Made by a program: the position numbers and the translations under genes. 64,000 nucleotides of DNA from JBHELG01 sp046263195. GTDB taxonomy: Bacteria > Actinomycetota > Nitriliruptoria > Nitriliruptorales > JAHWKO01. A model generated the notes under the pieces. It made no database searches, had not been told where the DNA came from, and saw only the letters and a list, made by a program, of their open reading frames with translations. This document shows positions 33,779 to 41,915 of this stretch, in pieces; the first letter of the stretch is position 1; every line of letters starts with the position of its first letter. The stretch covers positions 1 to 64,000 of the forward strand of contig JBHELG010000108.1 of assembly GCA_046263195.1 (NCBI GenBank), given 5' to 3'.

Positions 33779-35392
33779 GTGAGCGAGCAGGACCAACTCG
33801 GCCGCATGGGGCCGCGATTTGCCCTCTACGACACCACCCTGCGTGACGGCACCCAGCGCAGAGGTGTCAACCTCACGGTGGACGACAAGCTGAAGGTCGC
33901 TCGGCAGATTGACGAGCTGGGCGTTCACTTCATCGAGGGTGGTTGGCCGGGTGCGAACCCGAAGGACACCGAGTTCTTCCGCCGCGCAGCCGAGGGCGAC
34001 CTGGTCCTGAGGCACGCGACGCTGACAGCCTTCGGTGCCACCCGGAACGTGCGCAAGAGGGCCGAGGACGACCCCTTGCTCCGGGCGCTGCTCGACGCTG
34101 GCACGCCGGTCGTGTGTATCGTGGGGAAGTCCTGGGGCTATCACGTCGAGGGAGCTCTTGGGGTTTCTCTCGAGCAGAACCTGGCGATGGTCGCCGAGAC
34201 CGTCGCCTTCCTGACATCGGCCGGGCGCCGCGTCTTCTTCGACGCCGAGCACTTCTTCGACGGCTATGCGCGCGACCGCGCCTACACGCGGGACGTCGCC
34301 CTGGTGGCGGCCGAGGCCGGCGCCGAGTGCGTCGTCCTCTGTGACACGAACGGTGGCGCGATGCCCTGGGCCGTGCAGCCGGCGGTGGCGGACATGGTCA
34401 CCATGCTTCCCTGTGAAGTTGGAACGCACTTCCACGACGACGGTGGCTGTGCCGTCGCAAACTCGCTCATCAGTGTCGAGGCAGGAGCGGTTCACGTGCA
34501 GGGGACGGCGAACGGGCTGGGTGAACGCTGCGGCAACGCCAACCTGTTCACCGTCCTCGCTGACCTCCAACTCAAGCGTGGCCTCGAGCTGGTGCCGCCC
34601 GAGCGGCTCGTCCGCATGACGACCGTGGCCCACGCGGTGGCCGAGCTCTGCAACCAGGCCCCCCCGATGGGACAGCCCTACGTCGGGTCAGGCGCCTTCG
34701 CGCACAAAGCCGGCCTGCACGTCTCGGCGCTCGCGAAAGCCGCCGACATGTACCAGCACGTTGACCCGTCTCTCGTCGGCAACCACCAGCACCTCGTCGT
34801 CAGCGAACTGGCCGGACGGGCCACCATCGCGCTCAAGGCCCGGGCGCTCGGCCTCGAGCTGGACGACGCAACCTCCACCCGCGTGCTGGAGGAGGTCAAG
34901 CGACGGGAACATCTCGGCTGGAGCTACGACGCGGCAGACGCATCCTTCGCGCTCCTATTGCTGCGCCTGACCGGACGGCTGGGCGAGGAGCCGTTCCGTC
35001 TGCAGCATTTCCGGGTGACGGTCGGAGGGGGCGGGGCCGGCTCCAACTCGGAGGCGGTCGTGGCGGTCGAGATCGAAGGTCAGCGCAGGCTCGGCGCCGG
35101 AGAAGGCAATGGTCCTGTTGACGCACTCGACCACGCCTTCCGCAACGCCGCCAACGGGACCTGGCCCGATCTCGACCGCGTCCAGCTCGCCGACTACAAG
35201 GTCCGCATCCTCGAAGCATCCCACGGCACCGACGCCGTCACCCGGGTGCTCGTGACCACCACGGATGGGAAGGAAACCTGGGACACGGTAGGCGTCCACC
35301 CGAACATCGTGGAAGCTTCCTGGATGGCGCTTGCTGACGCGTACGCTTGGGCGCTCGCACGCGAATCGTGGCCGGGACGAGAGCTCCAGTAG
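33779..35392 (+). CDS. cimA: (R)-citramalate synthase
   Basis: CimA condenses acetyl-CoA with pyruvate, giving a threonine-independent route to 2-oxobutyrate for isoleucine. The 537-residue protein has LYDTTLRDGTQRRGVNL, GVHFIEGGWPGANPKD, the metal-binding GTHFHDDGGCAVANSL, GTANGLGERCGNANLFTV, SGAFAHKAGLHVSAL, and a C-terminal LeuA-like regulatory domain. The EGGWPGANPKD wording separates CimA from LeuA. GTG 33779 has GAGAGG eight bases upstream; a GTG at 33755 is an alternative. Citramalate is then processed by LeuCD and LeuB, tying this gene to the leu genes in the window. Confidence 0.93.
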   Translation: MSEQDQLGRMGPRFALYDTTLRDGTQRRGVNLTVDDKLKVARQIDELGVHFIEGGWPGANPKDTEFFRRAAEGDLVLRHATLTAFGATRNVRKRAEDDPLLRALLDAGTPVVCIVGKSWGYHVEGALGVSLEQNLAMVAETVAFLTSAGRRVFFDAEHFFDGYARDRAYTRDVALVAAEAGAECVVLCDTNGGAMPWAVQPAVADMVTMLPCEVGTHFHDDGGCAVANSLISVEAGAVHVQGTANGLGERCGNANLFTVLADLQLKRGLELVPPERLVRMTTVAHAVAELCNQAPPMGQPYVGSGAFAHKAGLHVSALAKAADMYQHVDPSLVGNHQHLVVSELAGRATIALKARALGLELDDATSTRVLEEVKRREHLGWSYDAADASFALLLLRLTGRLGEEPFRLQHFRVTVGGGGAGSNSEAVVAVEIEGQRRLGAGEGNGPVDALDHAFRNAANGTWPDLDRVQLADYKVRILEASHGTDAVTRVLVTTTDGKETWDTVGVHPNIVEASWMALADAYAWALARESWPGRELQ

Positions 35393-35448
35393 GGGCCAAT
35401 GCCGGGTCGGCGCGCAGCGCCGGGAGGGCGGACCTGGAGGGAGCTCCC

Positions 35449-36219
35449 GTGGCACTCGTCATCCGCTTCTCCGAGCCAACTTCGTCCCAGCCTGCGTACG
35501 GGGTCGTTGAGGACGGCAAGGTCGCGGTCATCGAGCCCCACCCCTTCACCCCCTACCGGCCCACTGGGGACGCGGTGCCCTTGGAGAAGGTGCGGCTGCT
35601 CGCTCCTGTCATCCCCAGCAAGGTCGTCTGTGTCGGGCGCAACTACCGTGACCACGCGCTGGAGCTGGGCGGGCAGATCCCCGACGAGCCTCTCATCTTC
35701 CTCAAGCCGTCGACCGCCGTGATCGGGCCCTACGACCCCATCCGCTACCCGACGCAGCTCACGAGCGAGGTGCATTACGAGGGCGAGCTCGCCGTCGTGA
35801 TCGGACGGCTCGTCTACCAGGTCAGTCCTGAGCAAGCGCTTGGCGCCGTCTACGGCTTCACTTGCGGCAATGACGTCACCGCCCGCGACCTGCAGCGGAA
35901 GGATGGGCAGTGGACGCGCGCCAAGGGCTTCGACACCTTCTGTCCTCTGGGGCCTGCCATATCCACCGATTTCGATCCGAACGGGGCGCGCGTGCGGACC
36001 TACGTGAACGGTGAGCTCCGCCAGGATGCTTCGACCTCCGACATGGCCTTCGACGTTGCAGCCGTCGTGTCACACGTGTCCCAGATCATGACGCTCCTGC
36101 CCGGCGACGTCGTCCTGACGGGCACCCCGGCGGGTGTCGGGCCGATCGAGGTGGGTCAGACGGTACGCGTCGAGATCGAGGGCATCGGGGTGCTCGAGAA
36201 TCCCGTGTCGATGCGCTAG
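35449..36219 (+). CDS. Fumarylacetoacetate hydrolase family protein
   Basis: The 256-residue protein has the FAH core: VVCVGRNYRDHALELG, IFLKPSTAVIGP, the metal-binding EVHYEGELAVVIG, TCGNDVTARDLQ, KGFDTFCPLGP, and LLPGDVVLTGTPAGVGP. Members hydrolyse or decarboxylate 2,4-diketo acids, or act as oxaloacetate decarboxylase. The substrate here is unknown. GGAGGGAG precedes the GTG at 35449. It follows cimA by 56 bases and may be co-transcribed. Confidence 0.9.
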   Translation: MALVIRFSEPTSSQPAYGVVEDGKVAVIEPHPFTPYRPTGDAVPLEKVRLLAPVIPSKVVCVGRNYRDHALELGGQIPDEPLIFLKPSTAVIGPYDPIRYPTQLTSEVHYEGELAVVIGRLVYQVSPEQALGAVYGFTCGNDVTARDLQRKDGQWTRAKGFDTFCPLGPAISTDFDPNGARVRTYVNGELRQDASTSDMAFDVAAVVSHVSQIMTLLPGDVVLTGTPAGVGPIEVGQTVRVEIEGIGVLENPVSMR

Positions 36220-36307
36220 GAGACATCAGGGGCCGTAGCGGGGGGGCCGATCCGGCCGGGTCGGAGTGCACCCACTACCGTGCGCATGACAAATGAGGAG
36301 GTGGCGC

Positions 36308-36535
36308 GTGAGCGACAGCAACATCTACAAGAAGATCCAGCTCGTGGGCTCGAGCGAGCACGGCATCGACGACGCGATCCGACGAGCGATCGAGCGGGCG
36401 TCCCAGACCATGCGCAACCTCGACTGGTTCGAGATGAAGGAGGTGCGCGGCTGGATACAGGACGGGCAGCCGAAGCATTTCCAAGTCGTCCTCGAGGTCG
36501 GGTTCCGGCTCGAAGAAGGCGAGTCGGTTTCCTAG
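36308..36535 (+). CDS. Dodecin (flavin-binding)
   Basis: This 75-residue protein matches dodecin throughout: SDSNIYKKIQLVGSSEHGID, ASQTMRNLDWFEMKEVRGWI and KHFQVVLEVGFRLEE. The Trp in LDWFE stacks on flavins. Dodecins form 12-subunit shells that store or buffer FMN, riboflavin or CoA. The GTG at 36308 has GGAGG six bases upstream. Confidence 0.95.
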   Translation: MSDSNIYKKIQLVGSSEHGIDDAIRRAIERASQTMRNLDWFEMKEVRGWIQDGQPKHFQVVLEVGFRLEEGESVS

Positions 36536-36576
36536 CCGCGCCCCACGGGCGGCGCTGAGTCACGAACGGGGATGCC

Positions 36577-38031
36577 GTGTCCGAGGCTGACGTCGTTCCG
36601 AACGTGCTCGCCTCACGCTATGCCAGTCCGGAGATACGAGACATCTGGTCTCCCCGCGCGCGCGTCGTGCTCGAGCGCCGCTTCTGGCTGGCAGTTCTGC
36701 AAGCGCAGCGAGACTTGGGCGTCGAGGTCTCCGTCGAGGTCATCGAGGCCTACGAAGCAGCAATCGAGGACGTCGACCTCGCCGCCATCGAGATGCGTGA
36801 GCGCCAAACCCGTCACGACGTAAAGGCACGTATCGACGAGTTTGCGTCACGCGCCGGAAACTACCTGGGAGGGGACCGGCCAGAACACATCCACAAGGCC
36901 CTGACCTCGCGCGACCTGACCGACAACGTCGAGCAGATCCAGATCCGCCGTTCCCTCGAGCTGGTCCGCGATCGGATCGTCGCCGGACTGGCCCGGCTCG
37001 CAGAGCGAGCCGCCGAGCACGAGCTGACACCCGTGGTCGGACGCACCCATAATGTGCCGGCCCAGGTCACAACAGTCGGCAAGCGCTTCTCGAACGCCGG
37101 CCAGGAACTGCTCGCCGCGCTCCGACGCCTCGAGGAGCTGCTCTCGCACTATCCCCTGCGTGGCCTGAAGGGGCCGGTTGGCACCCAGCAGGACCTGCTC
37201 GATCTCGTCGGCGGGGACGCGGAAAGGCTCGAGGACCTGGAAGTGGCGATCGCTCGCCAATTCGGCTTCTCGGAGGTGCTCGTCAGCGTCGGCCAGGTCT
37301 ATCCGCGCTCGCTCGACCTGGACGTGCTGGCAGCACTCACCCAAGCGGCGTCAGGGCCGGCCAATCTGGCGACAAGCCTCCGCCTCATGGCGGGCCACGA
37401 ACTCGTCAGCGAGGGCTTCACCGCGTCGCAGGTCGGCTCGTCTGCGATGCCCCACAAGATGAACCCCCGCTCCTGCGAGCGCATCAGCGGATTCCGCACC
37501 GTGCTGTCCGGCTACCTGGCGATGGTCGTCGGCCTGGCTGGCGAGCAGTGGAACGAGGGCGACGTCTCCTGCTCGGTCGTGCGGCGGGTGGCCCTGCCCG
37601 ATGCCTTCTTCGCCATGGACGGACTGCTCGAGACCTTTCTCACGGTGCTGGACGAGCTGGCCGTCCACCCCTCGGTCGCCGAGCGTGAGCTGCGCCGCTA
37701 TCTGCCCTTTCTGCTCACGGCGAAGGTGCTCGTCGCTTCGATCCGCAAGGGGGTTGGCCGCGAGCAGGCACACGCTGCCATCCGCGAGCATGCGGTCGCA
37801 GTGGCCCGAGAGCTGCGCGCGGGGCGGCTCGAGGACAACGACCTGCTCGCCCGTCTCGCCGCTGACGATCGGGTGCCGCTCGGGGCCGACGAGCTCACCG
37901 ATCTCGTCGAGCGGCCACTGGACCTGGTGGGCACGGCTCGGAGACAGGTCGCGGTGTTCGTCTCCGCCGTCGAGCAGATCGCGAAGGAGCATTCGCAGGC
38001 CGCCGCCTACACGCCCAGCTCGATTCTCTAG
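36577..38031 (+). CDS. purB: Adenylosuccinate lyase
   Basis: PurB acts twice in purine synthesis, releasing fumarate from SAICAR and from adenylosuccinate. The 484-residue protein has RYASPEIRDIWS, TRHDVKARIDEFA, HKALTSRDLTDNVEQ, GRTHNVPAQVTTVGKRF, GPVGTQQDLL and the family signature SSAMPHKMNPRSCERI. The length fits. GTG 36577 is the start. The convergent small membrane-protein gene ends 13 bases downstream. Confidence 0.96.
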   Translation: MSEADVVPNVLASRYASPEIRDIWSPRARVVLERRFWLAVLQAQRDLGVEVSVEVIEAYEAAIEDVDLAAIEMRERQTRHDVKARIDEFASRAGNYLGGDRPEHIHKALTSRDLTDNVEQIQIRRSLELVRDRIVAGLARLAERAAEHELTPVVGRTHNVPAQVTTVGKRFSNAGQELLAALRRLEELLSHYPLRGLKGPVGTQQDLLDLVGGDAERLEDLEVAIARQFGFSEVLVSVGQVYPRSLDLDVLAALTQAASGPANLATSLRLMAGHELVSEGFTASQVGSSAMPHKMNPRSCERISGFRTVLSGYLAMVVGLAGEQWNEGDVSCSVVRRVALPDAFFAMDGLLETFLTVLDELAVHPSVAERELRRYLPFLLTAKVLVASIRKGVGREQAHAAIREHAVAVARELRAGRLEDNDLLARLAADDRVPLGADELTDLVERPLDLVGTARRQVAVFVSAVEQIAKEHSQAAAYTPSSIL

Positions 38032-38043
38032 CAGCACTGCGGG

Positions 38044-38457
38044 CTAGAAGGCGACCTTCTCGGGGGCATGACGGGCGAGGGCGGTCCTGAAGTCGTCCCG
38101 GGTCCGCGCTCCCCGGACCCGAATGAGAAGGACATGCTCCCGCTCGTCCACGGCGACGATCGCATGGAGGGTGCGTCGGTCCGCGCCGGGCTCGACCCGG
38201 GCGACCTGGTCCCACCTGTAGATCTCGCCCCTCAGATGGAGGCCCACGCTCGAGAAGGGCAGTGGACCGTCGAAGCCGATGGCGGGGAGGTTTGCGAATG
38301 CTGTGAAGGCGGCCAGAGTGACCGTGATGGGCAGCCACAGCGAGTGCCAGAACGCCGTGGCGAGAAAGACCGCGCTGCCCGTCGCAACCCACGAGCCCCA
38401 ACGGGTCCAGGTCGGCAGCGCGGCAGAAGCCGCGAGGATTCGGTCCATGAGGGTCAC
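38044..38457 (-). CDS. Small membrane protein, PH-like domain possible
   Basis: The 137-residue product has two hydrophobic segments (VATGSAVFLATAFWHSLWLPI, TVTLAAFTAFANLPAIGF), followed by a roughly 70-residue cytosolic part (GEIYRWDQVARVEPGADRR, LHAIVAVDEREHVLLIRV). The W-x-Q/E-V pattern resembles bacterial PH domains. I do not recognise a named family. An internal ATG at 38448 could be the start. It is divergent from gltX. Confidence 0.6.
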   Translation of the reverse strand: MTLMDRILAASAALPTWTRWGSWVATGSAVFLATAFWHSLWLPITVTLAAFTAFANLPAIGFDGPLPFSSVGLHLRGEIYRWDQVARVEPGADRRTLHAIVAVDEREHVLLIRVRGARTRDDFRTALARHAPEKVAF

Positions 38458-38516
38458 CTGTCTGACCCGGGTAGCATATCGACGGCTCCCCGCCCTCCCT
38501 TCTCCCGGAGCTAGCC

Positions 38517-40058
38517 GTGTCCGATTCCACTCCCGTGCCGCGCGTGCGACTGGCTCCGGCTCCTAGTGGGTTCCTTCACGTCGGCAGTGTCCGCACCGCC
38601 TTGTACAACTGGCTCCATGCCCGCCGGCATGGCGGACGGTTCATCCTCCGCATCGAGGACACCGATGTCGCGCGCGCCTCCGATGCGTCGATGCACGCGA
38701 TGATCGCGGCCTTGCGCTGGATCGGACTGGAGTGGGACGAGGGACCCGAGGTCGGGGGCCCCTACGGCCCCTACCGGCAATCGGATCGCGGTCCCTTCTA
38801 CGGAGCGGTCATCCGACGGCTGCTGATCGCCGGGGTCGCCTACGAGGATTACGCGAGTCAGGAAGAGCTGGCCGGCTACCGCGAAGCACAACGGGCCGCC
38901 GGTCGGCCCCCCATCGTGAAGGGAGCTTTGCGGGGGACGCCACGGCCGGGAGAGGAGACCGCCCCGTCGATTCGGGTCCGTACTCCCGTCGCGGGGGAAA
39001 TTCTCGTCGACGACCTCGTACGCGGGGAGGTGAGGTTCGACTGGGCGAACATCGGGGACTTCGTCGTCCAGCGTGCCGACGGCACGGCCACCTACCCTCT
39101 GGCGAACACGGCGGATGACATAGCCCAGGGCATGACGCTCATCTGTCGGGGCGAGGACCTCCTGTCGGTGACTCCGCGTCAGCTGCTGCTCTACGATGAG
39201 CTGACCAGGGACGGTCTCATCGACGCGGCGCTGGCAGAGGCGGGCCTACCGCCGCGTGACCCTCGCTGGCGGCCACCCCAGGCCTTCGCGCATCTTCCAC
39301 TCATAGTGGGGGAGGACCGCAAGCCGCTGTCGAAGCGGCACGGCGCCGTAGCCGTCGAGGAGTTCGCTGCGCAGGGCTACCTGCCGGAGGTCCTACTCAA
39401 CTATCTTGCTCTGCTCGGCTGGTCGCCCGGTGATGGGCGCGAGCGGATGCGCCTCGACGAGCTGATCGAGGCCTTCGATATCTCAGCCGTGGGTCGCACC
39501 CCAGCAGCCTTCGACCCCGGCAAACTCACCGCGTTCAACGGCGAGCGCATACGCGAGTTGGGCGGAGACGAACTCGTCGACCGGCTCGTGCCCTACCTCG
39601 AGGGCACGTACGGGGAGGCATTCATCTCGAGCCCGCCCGGTGAGGCCGAACTCGGCATGCTGCGGAGGCTCGTACCTCTCGTCCAGGAGCGCATGGAGCG
39701 GCTCGACGAGGTGCAACGCTATGCCGGATTCGTGTTCCGGCGGGAGATCGAGCTCGACCCGAGGGCTGTCGACAAGGTGCTGGGGACGCCCGAGGCGGTC
39801 GAAGCGCTCGAAGCGGCGGCCGAGGTTCTCGCTTCCCTGGGGGAATGGACCACCGCTTCCATCGAACGGGTCCTGCGTGCACTGCCAGAACGCCTCGGAA
39901 TCGGACCCCGCAGGGCCTTTCAGCCGATCCGGGTGGCAGTGACCGGATCGACCGTCTCCCCGCCGCTGTTCGAGTCGCTCAGTCTCCTTCCGCGTGAGTG
40001 GGTACTGGAGCGGATCCATGCGGCCATCCCGATCGCGGAGAAGGCAACTCAGAGCTAG
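38517..40058 (+). CDS. gltX: Glutamyl-tRNA synthetase
   Basis: GltX charges tRNA-Glu, and in many actinobacteria also tRNA-Gln for later amidation. The 513-residue class I synthetase has the HIGH-equivalent APAPSGFLHVGSVRTALYNW, FILRIEDTDVARAS, the KMSKS-equivalent KPLSKRHGAVAVEEF, YLPEVLLNYLALLGWSPGD and an anticodon-binding C terminus. Genes for tRNA-Gln and tRNA-Glu lie 0.4-0.6 kb downstream, an apt neighbourhood. GTG 38517 is the start. Confidence 0.95.
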   Translation: MSDSTPVPRVRLAPAPSGFLHVGSVRTALYNWLHARRHGGRFILRIEDTDVARASDASMHAMIAALRWIGLEWDEGPEVGGPYGPYRQSDRGPFYGAVIRRLLIAGVAYEDYASQEELAGYREAQRAAGRPPIVKGALRGTPRPGEETAPSIRVRTPVAGEILVDDLVRGEVRFDWANIGDFVVQRADGTATYPLANTADDIAQGMTLICRGEDLLSVTPRQLLLYDELTRDGLIDAALAEAGLPPRDPRWRPPQAFAHLPLIVGEDRKPLSKRHGAVAVEEFAAQGYLPEVLLNYLALLGWSPGDGRERMRLDELIEAFDISAVGRTPAAFDPGKLTAFNGERIRELGGDELVDRLVPYLEGTYGEAFISSPPGEAELGMLRRLVPLVQERMERLDEVQRYAGFVFRREIELDPRAVDKVLGTPEAVEALEAAAEVLASLGEWTTASIERVLRALPERLGIGPRRAFQPIRVAVTGSTVSPPLFESLSLLPREWVLERIHAAIPIAEKATQS

Positions 40059-40108
40059 CACTCGCAGGGGCTCACAGGCTCGCGGCGAGCACTCCTCGCA
40101 GCGTCCGC

Positions 40109-40306
40109 TCAACTCTCGTCTTCGTCCTGGTTCTTGTCGATCTCGGGGCGGATCTCTTCGATGTCGATCTCGGAAGGCACGTCCTCGGCGGGTTGTCGCT
40201 GGCTGGTCTCCGGCTCTTCGCCGACGCCCGTCTCCTGCTCCGCCCCGGAGGATTCTTCCTCCGCCGCTCCTGGGGAAGCCTTCGCGGCGCGGTCGGTGTC
40301 CGACAT
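40109..40306 (-). CDS. Small acidic protein of unknown function
   Basis: The 65-residue product is strongly acidic (over a third Asp/Glu) and low in hydrophobic residues, with EEESSGAEQETGVGEEPE and PSEIDIEEIRPEID, and looks disordered. Despite its size and charge it lacks the C-terminal GGQ/GGE of the prokaryotic ubiquitin-like protein Pup. Its frame is supported by an ATG start and biased codon positions. The role is unknown. Confidence 0.45.
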   Translation of the reverse strand: MSDTDRAAKASPGAAEEESSGAEQETGVGEEPETSQRQPAEDVPSEIDIEEIRPEIDKNQDEDES

Positions 40307-40458
40307 ACGACTCTCCTGCTGACGCGACCCGGCGGCGACGGTCAGACCCGGTCCGGCGTTTCGGGGACCGGGGGAGTGCCCTCGAAGGGTAAGAGACCGT
40401 AACCGCTGCAGAGGCAGGCTGACCAGTGCACCGCCTGGCGGCCGAGGAGTGGGGTTGT

Positions 40459-40464
40459 TACCCT
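40459..40464 (+). promoter_or_regulatory. -10-like box before tRNA-Gln
   Basis: TACCCT fits TANNNT and lies 10 bases before the tRNA-Gln 5' end, a plausible promoter for the tRNA pair. No clear -35 is visible. Confidence 0.35.
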
Positions 40465-40474
40465 GACCCCGCCT

Positions 40475-40546
40475 TCGGGGGTGGTGTAATCGGTAACACG
40501 ACGGGTTCTGGCCCCGTTATTGAGGGTTCGAGTCCTTCCCCCCGAG
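40475..40546 (+). tRNA. tRNA-Gln (anticodon CTG)
   Basis: A 72-base cloverleaf. Acceptor TCGGGGG pairs with CCCCCGA at 40539-40545, the anticodon arm is ACGGG-TTCTGGC-CCCGT with anticodon CTG, and the T arm is GAGGG-TTCGAGT-CCTTC (one G-U). The discriminator is G and CCA is not encoded. Confidence 0.95.
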
Positions 40547-40584
40547 CGTGATCGGTCGCGTGGGAGATCATGCGACCGACGAAT

Positions 40585-40657
40585 GGCCCCGTCGTCTAGC
40601 GGCCCAGGACGTCGCCCTCTCAAGGCGGTAACGCCGGTTCAAATCCGGTCGGGGCTA
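40585..40657 (+). tRNA. tRNA-Glu (anticodon CTC)
   Basis: A 73-base cloverleaf. Acceptor GGCCCCG pairs with CGGGGCT (40650-40656, one G-U), the anticodon loop CTCTCAA carries anticodon CTC, and the T arm is GCCGG-TTCAAAT-CCGGT. The discriminator is A and no CCA is encoded. Confidence 0.95.
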
Positions 40658-40687
40658 CGTAGGATGACCACCTCTCAGGTGGCCGCA

Positions 40688-41602
40688 TCAGCGCGTCCCG
40701 AAGGCGCTTTTTCGCCGCCGGCGCCTCGCTCGCCCCTTCGGGGAGAGCAGTTCCGGCCGGTAGCGGCGCATGATGGCGAGCGCCCAGTCGACCTTGTCCT
40801 TCACCCGTTGACCCTTCGGGTGGGAGGTGGACCACAGCTCCAGGTTCTCGAGTCGGTTGTCCGTGCGGATCCCGTTGATGTGATGGACGACCTCGTCCGG
40901 TTCGAGCGGGCGGCCGAGGTGTCTCGCCATCACAAGTCGGTGTTCGAGGATCGGGGTCTCGCCGTTCGTGAGGTGACGTAGCTCCGCCGGTACGGGGACC
41001 TTCCAGTAGCCGTGGCTGAGGCACCCTTCACCTGTTGCCTCGCGAATCGGAACGTCGGCGAGCACGTCGCCGTGTCGCTTGAGTCGGTCAGCGTGTGTTC
41101 GACACAGGCCGTGCCCCACGGTGTCCCGGGGACAGTCCTGCACGGTGCAGGTCTCCGGTTGGCGACGCCGCTCGAGCGGGACATGCGCCTGCACATCCCC
41201 CGTGCGGTACCAGCGGAGGTAGTGGCCGTGGCACCAACCCCGCTCCGTCGCTGGGTTGGGACAGTCCTCGATAACACACTCGTCGGGCATCTCCCGCGGG
41301 TCGGCGACTTCGCCGCGCCGGCGCCAACGCTTGTAGTGCTTCTCACACCAGCCGAGGGCGTATGGCGTCGTCGTGCAGTCCTCGGCCCGACAGATCGGGG
41401 ACTGCTTTCGCCGCGACAAGGGCTCGTCGGCGCGGACGTCGCCGGTACGGAGCCAGCGGAAGTAGTGCCCACTGCACCACCCGCGCGCAAAGACGTCGTT
41501 GCCGCAGCAACCCACCTGGCAGGTCTGGATGTCAGCGCCGGCAGGTGACAGCGGACTGCGCTGGCGCCCCCCGCTCCGCTGCCCTGAAGGGCGGTTCGGC
41601 AT
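40688..41602 (-). CDS. HNH endonuclease with four zinc-binding repeats
   Basis: The 304-residue protein has four tandem modules of about 40-45 residues. Each has a cysteine pair, then GWCxGHYxRWxRTGDV-like sequence: GWCSGHYFRWLRTGDV, GWCEKHYKRWRRRGEV, GWCHGHYLRWYRTGDV, and a weaker GLCRTHADRLKRHGDV. A C-terminal HNH domain follows (LEHRLVMARHLGRPL, EVVHHINGIRTDNRLENLELW). The repeats probably bind zinc and DNA. ATG 41602 has GGAG nearby; the frame is open upstream. The stop is 30 bases from tRNA-Glu, a frequent landing place for mobile nucleases. Confidence 0.82.
   Translation of the reverse strand: MPNRPSGQRSGGRQRSPLSPAGADIQTCQVGCCGNDVFARGWCSGHYFRWLRTGDVRADEPLSRRKQSPICRAEDCTTTPYALGWCEKHYKRWRRRGEVADPREMPDECVIEDCPNPATERGWCHGHYLRWYRTGDVQAHVPLERRRQPETCTVQDCPRDTVGHGLCRTHADRLKRHGDVLADVPIREATGEGCLSHGYWKVPVPAELRHLTNGETPILEHRLVMARHLGRPLEPDEVVHHINGIRTDNRLENLELWSTSHPKGQRVKDKVDWALAIMRRYRPELLSPKGRARRRRRKSAFGTR
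40690..40712 (+). terminator. Intrinsic terminator candidate after the tRNAs
   Basis: AGCGC/GCGCT (40690-40694 with 40704-40708) is followed by TTTTT to 40712, a rare U tract in this GC-rich DNA. It lies 33 bases after tRNA-Glu and inside the 3' end of the opposite-strand HNH gene. Confidence 0.45.
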
Positions 41603-41915
41603 TGTGCTCCACGTCTCGCTCGACGAAGGCATGTTCGATATTTGCGGAGGGGTGTGACAGGGACGGACCGACTCGTGCGTCCCTGCCAGTCCTGAGACTT
41701 GAGGGCGGGACGTCGAACCGGGCTTGCCCCCCCTCCTGTCGCGAAGCCATGAACACTCCAGTGTCACTATTGAGGCGAGGCGTATCGCCGTCGCGGGCAC
41801 GTGCGGCCCGTAGTCCGAGCGCGCGGAAGAGGTCCCGGAGCGGGACGGAACGACGGATCACGAGTCCAAATCCGGGCCGCCCCGACCTGGCTGGCGGCGA
41901 CAGAACCCGGCGGCG
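41603..41915. other. Intergenic region upstream of the HNH gene
   Basis: About 310 bases hold no recognisable gene. A stretch near 41860-41890 vaguely resembles the 3' half of a tRNA but does not fold as one. Confidence 0.4.

Noticed and set aside
40109..40306. Small acidic protein considered as Pup (prokaryotic ubiquitin-like protein)
   Set aside because: It lacks the C-terminal GGQ/GGE and the preceding helical motif that define Pup, and no dop, pafA or proteasome gene is nearby.
41840..41895. tRNA-like 3' half (AGTCCAAATCCGGGCC)
   Set aside because: No consistent acceptor, anticodon or T-arm pairing on either strand; the T-loop lacks the required TTC.
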